Shown: in pieces, positions 10,573 to 19,812 of the stretch | Layout: every line of letters begins with the position of its first letter | Position numbering within the stretch: position 1 is the stretch's first letter | Assembly: GCF_030272615.1 (NCBI RefSeq) | Contig: NC_081412.1 | Span: 688,074,583-688,138,582 of the forward strand | Length of the DNA stretch: 64,000 bases | Origin: Cryptomeria japonica | Taxonomy: Eukaryota; Streptophyta; Pinopsida; Cupressales; Cupressaceae | Direction of reading: 5' to 3' | Notes under the pieces: model-generated | The model's database searches: none | What the model saw: the letters and a program-made list of their open reading frames with translations, nothing else | What the model was told of the DNA's origin: nothing | Translations under genes and position numbers: made by a program

Positions 10573-11398
10573 CTTATGTAGAATTTCTAATATTATAAAA
10601 ATATTGGTAGCTTATTCTACACATCTAGTGATTTTGTAAGACCAGAAAATTCTCCTTTGTAAAAAAAAATAAAAATATGGGATCTTAATGGTCATTGTTT
10701 TTAAAATATATTTTAGTGAAATTGATTTGTTATGTGTTTAATCTATAAATATAACATGATTATGAAAAATATTTTAAAATGCTAATTTTTTAAATATAAT
10801 TTAATAAATATTTTTTTATATAAAATAGAAAAATAAAAATATTTAATTAAGTTTTTATATTAAAAAATGGATAGAAAGAAAAAAAAACAGTTTCATGAAA
10901 TTGTATATGTAATCGATTAATTATTTTATTTATTTTATTTTTAAATGTTTTAAGATCTTATTTTCAAATATTGAAATTTATGGATTTAACTACTAATACA
11001 ATCTTTGCACAACTATTTATTAAGTGGACTCTTAATAGTTAAAAGAAGGGATGTGAATTAACAACTTAGATTTAAAAAAAAAAGAATTTCAAGTCACATG
11101 CACACATTATGTGGAGTCACACCTATGCATCATAGACATGTATTTATGCTTCCAAGACTTTCAAAAAATATGTTAAAGATGGCCAAAAAGAAAAATAAAA
11201 TGATTATTTTATATGAATAGAATAAAATTTATTATAGATGTTAAAGCTGGCAATAGTGTGGAGCTTGATTAATCCAAGAAGTGAAGTCATCTTGCTTTCC
11301 CCTTCTATGATTTATACAAAGCAATAATGTCAATGTGAGAAGCCAAAAATAAGATTGTCACATTGAGGCCACCTAACTTTATAGTGATAAAAGAGGAT
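10573..11398. other. AT-rich intergenic sequence
   Basis: No ORF, RNA gene or repeat that I can recognise; long A and T runs between 10640 and 10960. Confidence 0.5.
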
Positions 11399-11399
11399 C

Positions 11400-11498
11400 T
11401 TCATGAGGCGTTCTCCAAATATACTTGAGCCATTCTCATCAACACTCCACACAACCCCACATCAAGAACACCATTGCATGCATATCTTGTAGCCATTC
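11400..11498 (-). pseudogene. PPR-like gene remnant, downstream piece
   Basis: On the minus strand, reading away from element A, a short frame MATRYACNGVLDVGL follows directly from the PPR piece on the far side of A (63554-63690), as in the usual WNxMIxGYAxNG motif of pentatricopeptide proteins. After about 15 residues similarity fades. The TSD CATTC (11494-11498) is shared with 63554-63558. Confidence 0.45.
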
Positions 11499-12846
11499 TG
11501 TAGTTACATAAATCTGTCCATTTTAATTAAATGAATATTTGCTATTTATTTGATTAAAAACCCACTAGCCATCAGTTAATTAAATTAATATTTAATTAAT
11601 TCATCTTCAAACATTCTCCTATTAATTAAATAAATTATTCAATTTATTTTAATTAATTCATTAAACCAAAATCACAAATCAATTAAATGAATAAATTCTA
11701 TTTATTCAATTTAATCCTCTTTCCTCTTTTAAATAAATTAAATAAAACATTTATTTAAATCATAAATCCCCCCCCACTTGCATTTTCCTACATCTCCCAC
11801 TTGCCTCCTAAATCCCCTTCCTAAATTCTTCTAGAACCTATCTAATCCTAATCAATTAGCCTAATCCATCCCCTAATTATTGTCACATTCTTGAGAAACT
11901 TGGAGTCACTTCTCAAAGACTTCAAAGTCTTTGAAAAACATTTAATGCTTTGTGTGTTCAACAATTTAACCTCTAAATTCTTCTAAACCACTTATGGTTC
12001 TTATATGACCATTTATGGTTAACCCCTAACTCAACCCTCATATGACTCATGTGTCTCCTCAAGCATTTATTGCTTTGACCATGGTTATCCCTTTTACCTT
12101 TGCACAAGAGTTTATCCATTGGATAAAAGCTTTATTCTTTGAATAAAGAATTTATTCACTCAACCCAACCTTGACCTTAACTCCCAAGTTAACCTTCAGG
12201 TCATATCACACATTTAATGCTTATTCCCTCTCCTCTCAACCTATCTCATATTGAGACTTGTCATCTTGGGATTGGGTTGAAAGCCATCACATGGATTGAA
12301 TATCATTCAATCCTAACCATTGTTGAGATTACTCAATCTCAACCATCCATTGCTCCATTTTTCCTATAAATAGAACCCATTTTTTCATAATCCAGATCCT
12401 GAAAACTTGTATGCATTTAATCTATAGGCATTTCTAGAGAGCAGTTAACATCATATTCACTCTTTTGGTCTAAAATCAATTAGTTAATTAGATAAATCTC
12501 TCATTTCAACTTTTATTCGCACTTGCATAGCATAAGTTATAAGCATTGTCAATCTTGAACCTCCATAAGCATCCATAGTGCAAAAAGCTGCTGAGAGCTA
12601 CACTAATTTGGAACTTGGAGAGGAGAGGAACAAATAAGAAGAAGCTAAGAGCATGTTAAAAGACATTTGGAGATGTCTTATTATATTTACTTCCATAGTT
12701 AAATCCTTTATCATGTTTTTAGTGTCTCTTTTGATATGCCTGCTTAGATTAGTTTTTGGTTGATTAACACTAATGGTTTCTTATGTTTTTGTGTGTTATA
12801 CGACCATAGGCTTTAGTCTAACACTTGTCCATTTCGCAAAGCATCA
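11499..12846 (+). mobile_element. 5' LTR of element A
   Basis: Begins TGTAGTTACATAAATCTGTC and ends GCAAAGCATCA; 1348 bp. TATA box TATAAATA at 12365-12372. Its partner is at 62207-63553. Confidence 0.95.
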
Positions 12847-12848
12847 TT

Positions 12849-12866
12849 TGGTGAACCCAACATGAA
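12849..12866 (+). promoter_or_regulatory. Primer-binding site of element A
   Basis: TGGTGAACCCAACATGAA lies two bases after the LTR. The same site, TGGTGAACCCGACGTGAA, is used by element C, so A and C share a primer tRNA type. The tRNA is not identified here. Confidence 0.8.
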
Positions 12867-12942
12867 TCTAACAAACAACAACATTTTTTATTTTTACAAA
12901 ACTAACTTTTTGACTATTTAGCTTGACACACAGGTCGCACTT

Positions 12943-13196
12943 TGGCGCTTTTGCCCGTGCTTTAGCGCTATTGCAATTTGACATTTTAGCGTTGTTGTTC
13001 TTACAATGGCGCTATTGTCTCAAATTTGACGCTATTGCCAATATTATAGCGCTTTTTCTTATTAACTAGCGCTTTTGTCCATACTTTTAGCGCTCTTGTA
13101 TTGCTGTTTACATATTGTAGTCTAGCGCCTTTGTCTATATTTTTAGCGCGTTTGTGTTAAGTAGCGCTTTTGTTTTTACATAGAGTAGCGCTATTG
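12943..13196 (+). repeat. TAGCGC motif array in A sense leader
   Basis: Twelve copies of a motif close to TAGCGCTNTTG start at 12943, 12963, 12987, 13007, 13027, 13047, 13067, 13088, 13123, 13144, 13162 and 13186. Most spacings are 20-21 bp. Sequence between motifs is not conserved, so this is a phased motif array and not a simple tandem repeat. All copies read TAGCGC on the sense strand. It is the counterpart of arrays in B and of the antisense array at 61427-61650. Confidence 0.85.
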
Positions 13197-14076
13197 TAAC
13201 AGTACGTTGTAAAAGAAAGGCCTTGTAACTGATAATAATATTTTCTAGGCTTGTGGAAGCCCACTATGTTTTCAGATTTTTCTAACTGTTTGTTTCGTGT
13301 GCAGGTCTTAAACTAACCCCTTTTTGTTATTAAAAATAAAAAACACTTCTTTTGGTGCTTTTAAAATAAAAAATAAAAAAACAAATTTGCTTTCATTGCA
13401 AGTTAGGGATACACTCTATTTTGGTGCTTAAAACAAGACAAGACAAATTTTATTTCTTGCATCAAACTAAAATTCACAATCAACACTTCATTTTTGTGCA
13501 AGTTAAAAAGAATCCCAAATTTGTCAAAGTTGTTCTCAAAATGATTTACTTCATGCATACGTGTTTCAATTTCAATTGTCCAGGATTTTTCAATTACTCA
13601 AATATATTGCCTTTGAAGTTAAAAAGAACATCATGGTTGTTGGAGCAACATCTCCAATTAAATAGAACATCATTGCAATGACAAGTTAAAACGAACAAGT
13701 GTATTTTGTGATTGACACGCTTGTGCAAAAGAGTTGTTCGAGTGGTCCTACTTCTAACACACACTATCCTCTCCCTTAGCTTTCGTGGTCCTAGGTGCAA
13801 GAGAAAAGTGTTAGTAACACTCAAAATTTATTTTTTTAAGAGAGGCCTGCCAAGAGACACATCACTCTTACGAAAGACCTCGTGCAGTAAATCCTTTGAG
13901 CCGCTATAGAAATCAGGTGAGAGCAAAAGTTGTAGCCTTGGGTATAGTTGTTCCTACAGTGTAACGTGCCGAAAGGACAAATGGGCCCCACCACAAGTTA
14001 CAAGGCTCTTAAGTGAGTCACTGCAGGATGAACTTATGTCCAAAAACATCGAACATTACCAAACACCTTTAAGTAG
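13197..14076 (+). other. A leader, part 1
   Basis: Non-coding leader up to the B insertion. A block TCTAGGCTTGTGGAAGCCCA at 13244 matches TCTAGACTTGTAGAAGTCCA at 16130 in B, in both cases just after the array. It is followed by a CTAAC and a pyrimidine-rich stretch ending in CAG (about 13304), which looks like a splice acceptor. The TSD AGTAG of B is at 14072-14076. Confidence 0.55.
13639..13658 (+). promoter_or_regulatory. Conserved leader hairpin (A copy)
   Basis: TTGGAG-CAACAT-CTCCAA forms a 6-bp stem (plus a G-T closing pair) with loop CAACAT. The B copy at 16349-16368 has the same loop, but the outer T-A pair is replaced by G-C, a compensatory change. Possible role in RNA packaging, dimerisation or translation; unproven. 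Confidence 0.55.
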
Positions 14077-15574
14077 TGTAGACGTATAAAAATGACCATA
14101 TTCCCTAAATGAATATTTTATGTTCATTTCTCTATTTGATTAAATCCAATTTAATTAAATTACCCGCATTCTTCTATTTAATTAAGTAAATTACTCAATT
14201 TATTTAAATTAAATTCACTATACCCATTTAATGAATAAATCATTTTATTCAATTAAATCCCCCCTATCCACTTTTAATTAAATTCAAATTTAATTAAATA
14301 GTTATCCTAAATTAAATAAATCTAATTTATTTAATTTCTCCAAATTACAACCAAATTGAATAAATCATTTAATTCAATTAAATCCTATTATCCCTCCATC
14401 CACTTGCAAAATCCTACATCTCCCACTTGCCTTCCTAAACCCCTTTCTAATCCTTTCTAGAATCTTCTAATCGCTTCTAATTAACCTAACCCCTCCTCTA
14501 AACTTTGTCACATCCCTAAGTAAAGGGAAGTCACTTCTCAAAACCTCAAAGTCTTTGATAACCATTAAAGGCTTCAAGTCTTCAACCACTAAATTCCTCA
14601 AAGTCTTTGATAACCATTGAAGGCTTTCAACCTTCAACCACTAAATCCCCAAAGTCTCCAATAACCATTAATGGTTAACTCAAACCCTCCTACATGGTTA
14701 AAACATTTGTTTTGACTCAACCTTCATCCAACCCAAGGGTCTCATCAGGCCTTTAATGCTTTGACCATGATTATCTCTTAAACATTTGCACAAAGGTTTA
14801 TCCTTGGATTAACTCTTAATCCAGTGGGTAATCTTAATTTAGACTTGACCCTTAGCCTCTAAATAATCATGAGGTCTTCTCAGGCATTCAATGTCTCCAA
14901 CCCCTTCTCTCAACCCAACCCTATGTTGACACTTGTCACCATTTCATTGGTGCCAATTGCAAACATGGATCCCCAACTTTCAAACTCAACCCTTGATTAA
15001 ACCATTCAATCCTGACCATCCATTGCCCTGTTTTTGCTATAAATAGAGCTCTCATTCTTCCATAACAATCATCCTTTAAATTTGTAGCATCACACTTATG
15101 TTCAAATACATTTAAGCTTTTTTATATCATTTTATGCTTATCATTTAGCTTCTCTTTAAATCAGGAATTAGACTAAATATGCATGTTTAGAATAATTTCT
15201 TTATCATTTTAGCTCAATCATAGACTAAATATAGTATGCTAGGATAGTATTCATACTAATCTTGTCATCTTATCATTTAGTTTATTGCATTTTAAAATCA
15301 TACATAGCTTATAACATATTTCATTCTAAAATCTATCAGAGCATCCCTCGTTCTTGCATTTGCCATCCCTGAACCATTTTGCTCAGTGATCTAAGAGCAA
15401 AACATTGGTTTGAGGGACATTGTGAGATAGAGAACCATGGGACCCACCTTGGGAAGCTGAGTAATACTGCGTTACTCCATAGCTTGCACCAAGAAGTCCT
15501 GTGTGTGTGTGTGGACTAGTTTCTAGCAATATTTTCACATATTAAATTCTACCAGCCCACTTTTCCTGCATACA
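14077..15574 (+). mobile_element. 5' LTR of element B
   Basis: 1498 bp, starting TGTAGACGTATAAAAATGAC and ending CCTGCATACA. TATA box at 15038-15045. U3 contains three tandem copies of a block of about 52 bp beginning CAAAGTCT (14547, 14599, 14650), each holding ATAACCATT; the last leads into the palindrome TAACCATTAATGGTTA. Confidence 0.95.
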
Positions 15575-15578
15575 TTTC

Positions 15579-15597
15579 TGGCGCTCACTGTGGGGCC
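15579..15597 (+). promoter_or_regulatory. Primer-binding site of element B
   Basis: TGGCGCTCACTGTGGGGCC, four bases after the LTR end. It differs from the A and C site. TGG complements a tRNA 3' CCA. Confidence 0.8.
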
Positions 15598-15662
15598 CGA
15601 CCTTAAATAATAAATCAATTTTTGAAACTAACCACTTTTGCAAGCACGCAGGAAAAATGAAG

Positions 15663-16085
15663 TAGCGCTTTTAGTTCACTGTTTAACGCATCCAGTAAAC
15701 AGAGTAGTGCATCCAATCCACTGTTCAGCGCATGGAGACCATCATCTAGCGCGTGCAGTTCCAACATTAGCTCGTGACCACCATTACGTTTTTCCTGTAG
15801 ACCTCAGCACGGAAACAAAACAGAGTAGCGCATCAAGCTAACAAATTAGCGCATCCAGTCCATATTTCAGCACTTGTAGACTATCATCCAGCGCGTGAAG
15901 TTAAAACGTTAGCGCATCAAATTACTCATTTTCCTGCAGGTCTCAGCGCAGGAGAGAGAGAAAAAAATAGAACAGTGCTTCAAACACACAGAATGGCACA
16001 TCCGGAACGCAGTACAACGCATTAAGCTGTTGTTTTAGCGCATAACGGTTTTATTTTAGCACGTACAGTCTTTTCTGTAGCGCAT
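15663..16085 (+). repeat. TAGCGC array 1 in B sense leader (21-bp phase)
   Basis: Motif close to TAGCGCRT starts at 15663, 15684, 15705, 15726, 15747 and 15768; then 15805, 15826, 15847, 15868, 15889 and 15910; then 15973, 15994, 16015, 16036, 16057 and 16078. Within each run the spacing is exactly 21 bp, and 15910 to 15973 is 3 x 21. Only the first 8 bases of each 21 are conserved. Variants such as TAGCAC, TAACGC and CAGCGC occur. No continuous reading frame spans the array. Confidence 0.9.
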
Positions 16086-16129
16086 CACAGACAGCGAACA
16101 AGAAAATTACAGTTGTAACCAAAATAAAA

Positions 16130-17282
16130 TCTAGACTTGTAGAAGTCCACCAAAATCTCGATTTTCTAACTAGTGGAGTGACAATTTGAAGAATTCTAAC
16201 ATTTTCTTGTAGGTGGAGCAGGAAATTTTATTTTAAAACGATTTCTTTTGTTGACTGTAAAATCAAAATTTTTGCTTTGTTGACCAAAATTCCTTTTCAT
16301 AGATCAGAAAATCACTGTTTTAAAAAGGTAAAATAAACACCATGTTTTTGTGGAGCAACATCTCCACATAGATTTTAGTACATCATTGAATTTAAAGACT
16401 AAAAATAAACAATTTGATTCCTTTGTCTCGAAAGTGGAAGGAATATGCTCTCCCCTTAACTGGGTGATCAAAAATCCAGACTGCTCTTACAACTTTCATT
16501 ATTTCAAGCATTTACATCCTTTAGTAGGCCTACCTTCCCGAGGAGTTGGAATCAACTCTTAAAGCCATTTATGGCCGGTGTGAAGGGAATGACCTAAGTG
16601 GGGAATGACTTTGACGCCAAGAATTCCAACCCACTATAATCAAATGTGGAAAGTGACGAAAGTCCTTTTCAACGGTTGCGCGCAGTGATTAGCCTTCCCC
16701 CAGTATCCTTGAGATATGTAAAGCCTTTGTTCTAAAGGTTGGGAAGCCTCCTGAGGGAGTTTATCACTGACGGCCAAACGGGAAGCCTGATTACGAACCC
16801 TAGAAATAGAAGCTTTGAACTGAGTCAGTAACCAAACATTTATAACATCATAGTGCAAGGGTGGAGAAGAATCCGCCCCCAAGATTACTCACCATATATC
16901 TTCCAAGATAACTACTCAACTATGAAGCGATTCACTTTGAGTTAATTTCTGGCAAAAGGCAAAAAAATGGATGCCCTCTAGGGGGTGACATGGCTGTTTG
17001 AGCTGACGGAGTATCGAGACTAGTGAGCTATGATGTTATTTATAACCTTTGATTAAAGAGTCTTTCTGAACTGTGTTATTTGTATCCAAACCTGTTAAGA
17101 CATTGGAGATTTGAACACATCCTCGCAGAACATACACTTTTTGTTAGATTAGGCAAAATGGTGGTACTTTTTGTGCTGTGTTTGCATTTATTGCCTCAAA
17201 AAATCATCCATCACACTTGAAAATTTCACAGCAAAATTTCAAAATTCACAAAATCCAGATCAAAGGAAAAATCAGGCCAGTT
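16130..17282 (+). other. B leader between arrays
   Basis: Non-coding. Holds the block TCTAGACTTGTAGAAGTCCA shared with A, an acceptor-like CTAACATTTTCTTGTAG (about 16197-16213), the conserved hairpin at 16349-16368, and a block CCCAAGATTACTCACCATAT (about 16876) that matches CCCAAGATACTCACCGTACA in A's leader (about 32387). Confidence 0.5.
16349..16368 (+). promoter_or_regulatory. Conserved leader hairpin (B copy)
   Basis: TGTGGAG-CAACAT-CTCCACA gives a 7-bp stem with loop CAACAT. It covaries with the A copy (13639-13658). Confidence 0.55.
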
Positions 17283-17657
17283 TAGCGCATAAGAGCAACA
17301 TCTTAGCATGTAGATTACTTTTGTTAGTGCATCCAAACCTCAGATTAGCATGTTGTGTTAAAACAGTAGCGTTTTCATCTTACAACAAAACAGTGTAACA
17401 TTCTTTACCGCATCCGAAAAACAGTCTAGCGCGTGGAAAGAACAGCTTAGCACGTGGAAACCAAACATTAGCGCATAAAGTCAAACAGTTAGCACGTGAC
17501 AGGCCCGGAATAGCACGTAGGTTTTCAATAGTTAGACAACAATTTTTAAACACAGTCTGAACTTTAGCGCGTGTCCGGGGGCAGCCTAGCGCGTGTGGTT
17601 ATTCTTTTAGCGCATTAGGTAATTTCAGTAGCGCATGTAGACTCTATTCTAGCACGT
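17283..17657 (+). repeat. TAGCGC array 2 in B sense leader (21-bp phase)
   Basis: Motif starts at 17283, 17304, 17325, 17346, 17367; then 17406, 17427, 17448, 17469, 17490, 17511, 17532; then 17565, 17587, 17608, 17629 and 17650. Spacing is 21 bp in nearly every step. Motifs include TAGCGCAT, TAGCGCGT and TAGCACGT. Same orientation as array 1. Confidence 0.9.
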
Positions 17658-18125
17658 AATCCAAAACAGAAAAACAGAGAGCAAAACTGAAATTTTTTTT
17701 GAAATTTCAAAAATATTTTTAGAAGCCTTTTTCATCAAAAATCATTTTTCATCACAACAGAGTGACAAACAAACCACTAAAAACTATTTCTTGAGCTAAA
17801 TTTGTGTCAAAACGAACGTTGTCAGAATCCTAAACGAATCGCGCAATAGAGGACGTTTCTCCTATCATAATCCGGAAATCTCATCATCAGTATCAACAGA
17901 ATCCTTTACCATCTTACAGATTTTTATCTCACAACACTTGTTTAGAATTTTCAAATTGTCGAATCAAGTTTCCAGATCGGGAAGCTTTTATCCATACTAT
18001 TTGACACGCTTTGTCGTGAAGGGGCATCTAAAAGCCTTCACTTTGATAGAGTAAAATTTGAAATTTTCAAAAACCAGAATCAACTGAATCCAAACAAATT
18101 AAAGGAAACCATTGATCACTCATGC
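17658..18125 (+). other. B leader before ORF1
   Basis: Non-coding AT-rich stretch. No conserved element recognised apart from a pyrimidine-rich TCTTACAG near 17917 that could be a splice acceptor. Confidence 0.3.
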
Positions 18126-18512
18126 ATGACTAATCCCCTTATTCTGAGAAGAAAGAACCTCTATCGTAACATCACGTTGAAGAAACAACAACCTAGTTTT
18201 TCCAAATTCATCAAGAGAAATAAGTTTTTATACATCAATCGTCAACTCTTCAAATCTCATTGGGTATTCCTTCATCACGTCAAACAGTACATCCAAAAAA
18301 AATCTAGCGAATTTGATAAAGAACCTTTGAAAACAAGAGCATACTGTCAAAAGTCCGCTTTTAATCAAACAATAAACCGCGGCGGAAAGATCAATCCAGC
18401 ATTCTTGCTCGACGAGTGCATCACATATAACACGTCTCGACCAGAACCACCAACCCCCGAGCAACACATCAACGAGGCTTTTGTCCCTTTCATCACTGAA
18501 AGTTTCTACTAA
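18126..18512 (+). CDS. ORF1, conserved small protein upstream of gag (B)
   Basis: 128 codons, open, ending in ITESFY and a stop. It aligns along its length with the ORF at 32773-33318 of element A. Shared features are RKNL at the start, a basic segment with KRNKF and NRQLFKSH, then GGKIN, CITYN, EPPTPE and the final SFY. Very basic N-terminal half, no membrane segment, no known domain that I recognise. Ogre-type Tat elements carry a separate ORF1 of unknown function before gag, and this is likely the same class. The start codon is the first ATG after a long non-coding leader. Function unknown; a nucleic-acid-binding role would fit the basic charge but is only inference. Confidence 0.65.
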   Translation: MTNPLILRRKNLYRNITLKKQQPSFSKFIKRNKFLYINRQLFKSHWVFLHHVKQYIQKKSSEFDKEPLKTRAYCQKSAFNQTINRGGKINPAFLLDECITYNTSRPEPPTPEQHINEAFVPFITESFY

Positions 18513-18570
18513 AATGCCTGTTACTCACTCTCAATGAGACAAACAAAGCGAGACACACGCAAAATCAAGT

Positions 18571-19812
18571 ATGAATCGAAGATTATCAAATCCTTTTGAG
18601 GTTCCACCCTTAGAAGAACCTGAAATTACTGAAGCACTTCTTCGAGAATGTCAGGAAAACCCTTCATTCCAAAAACTTGTAGAAAAGCTCATGGAAAATG
18701 ACAAAGAAAAGTATCTGCTCATGCTCACAAGTAAAGGCGTTAAACTTCCTGAAGATTTTGACGCAAACATTTTTCAAACCGGATCTCGACAATATGCATA
18801 TCAAGAACAACAAAGAGAAGAAGAAACTCACATATCTGAGCAACATATTCCAGAGCAGCACATTCCAGAACAACGCATACCGGAAATGCGTATACCTGAG
18901 CTAGAAACACCAGAGCAAAATATACCATTTACTACACCTTTTCAGCTGAGAACCAATACAAGGCAAGAACTTTTCCCTCGACAAGACAGTATACCTTTGG
19001 CAGCCCTTACTCAACAAATGCAAATGTTGCAAAGGCAAATACAGGATATGCAACAAGGGACAACAGTGCGGTACTCTTTAAATGAAATCTGTCCTTACCC
19101 ATTTGACAGAAGATTGAACATGGTGCCTTTTCCTCCAAACTCAGACGTTCCCAAATTTGATAAATATGATGGAAAAAGTGATCCCCGAGATCATGTTCAA
19201 GAATTTTGCACACTAAGCCTTGAATTTTCTCATGATGACACACATTTAATGAGGTTATTCCCCAGAAGTCTGGGAGGGCAAACTATGGAATGGTTATCCA
19301 AAATTTCGCCACCTGTCAGATCATTTGATGAATTGGTTAACAAATTCATAACCCACTATTCCTACAACATCCAACATGCCATAACCATGCTAGATGTTTG
19401 CAACACCAAACAAAAGAACAACGAAACATTCATGGTGTTCCTTCAATGCCGGCGACGCATGGTATCACGATATCCTCGAGATATTCCCGAAAAGGAGAAA
19501 ATGGAAATCTTCATCGATAACTTGAATGGCGAAATGAGTTACAGACTAAAACTTCAATGCATACCATCTTTTGCTAAATTGATTGAAAATGGCATTCAAG
19601 TAGAGGAAGCCTGTGTCAAAAAGGGAACACTCAAATTCTACAAGGAAGGAACAAACTCATCAAACTACAATAATCAGAACAACACCAACCTTGACAAATC
19701 TCGATTTTGGATTCGAAACAAAAACGAAGGCAACAATGAAACACATGATCCCAAATCTAAACAACTAGTGCTTGCATTATCTGGAAATCCTCAAAACACG
19801 AAAAAATATTAA
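18571..19812 (+). CDS. gag (capsid) of element B
   Basis: 413 codons. N-terminal region with a short repeat of IPEQ/IPEM type (EQHIPEQHIPEQRIPE, residues about 91-120), a Gln-rich coiled-coil-like stretch (TQQMQMLQRQIQDMQQ), then the retrotransposon gag domain (residues about 185-340: KFDKYDGKSDPRDHV, MRLFPRSLGGQTMEWLSKI, FITHYSYNIQHAITM). It would assemble the particle that packages element RNA. The frame ends at 19812 in an Asn-rich region; nucleocapsid and protease continue in the next frame with a 41-nt overlap. A's frame change is in a different place and direction, so this is probably an indel and not a programmed shift. The capsid domain is intact. Confidence 0.85.
   Translation: MNRRLSNPFEVPPLEEPEITEALLRECQENPSFQKLVEKLMENDKEKYLLMLTSKGVKLPEDFDANIFQTGSRQYAYQEQQREEETHISEQHIPEQHIPEQRIPEMRIPELETPEQNIPFTTPFQLRTNTRQELFPRQDSIPLAALTQQMQMLQRQIQDMQQGTTVRYSLNEICPYPFDRRLNMVPFPPNSDVPKFDKYDGKSDPRDHVQEFCTLSLEFSHDDTHLMRLFPRSLGGQTMEWLSKISPPVRSFDELVNKFITHYSYNIQHAITMLDVCNTKQKNNETFMVFLQCRRRMVSRYPRDIPEKEKMEIFIDNLNGEMSYRLKLQCIPSFAKLIENGIQVEEACVKKGTLKFYKEGTNSSNYNNQNNTNLDKSRFWIRNKNEGNNETHDPKSKQLVLALSGNPQNTKKY

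Noticed and set aside
15579-15670. TAGCGC arrays as decayed copies of the PBS (TGGCGC)
   Set aside because: It fits B's PBS loosely, but A has the same array with an unrelated PBS (TGGTGAACCC).
15638-15841. 21-bp array coding a heptapeptide repeat protein
   Set aside because: A short ORF crosses the first motifs, but stops break the frame soon after, and arrays in A have spacings that are not multiples of three.
19772-19812. Programmed frameshift between gag and pro in B
   Set aside because: The frame change in A is at a different place (about 34758) and in a different direction, and no slippery site plus structure was evident. Indels are simpler.
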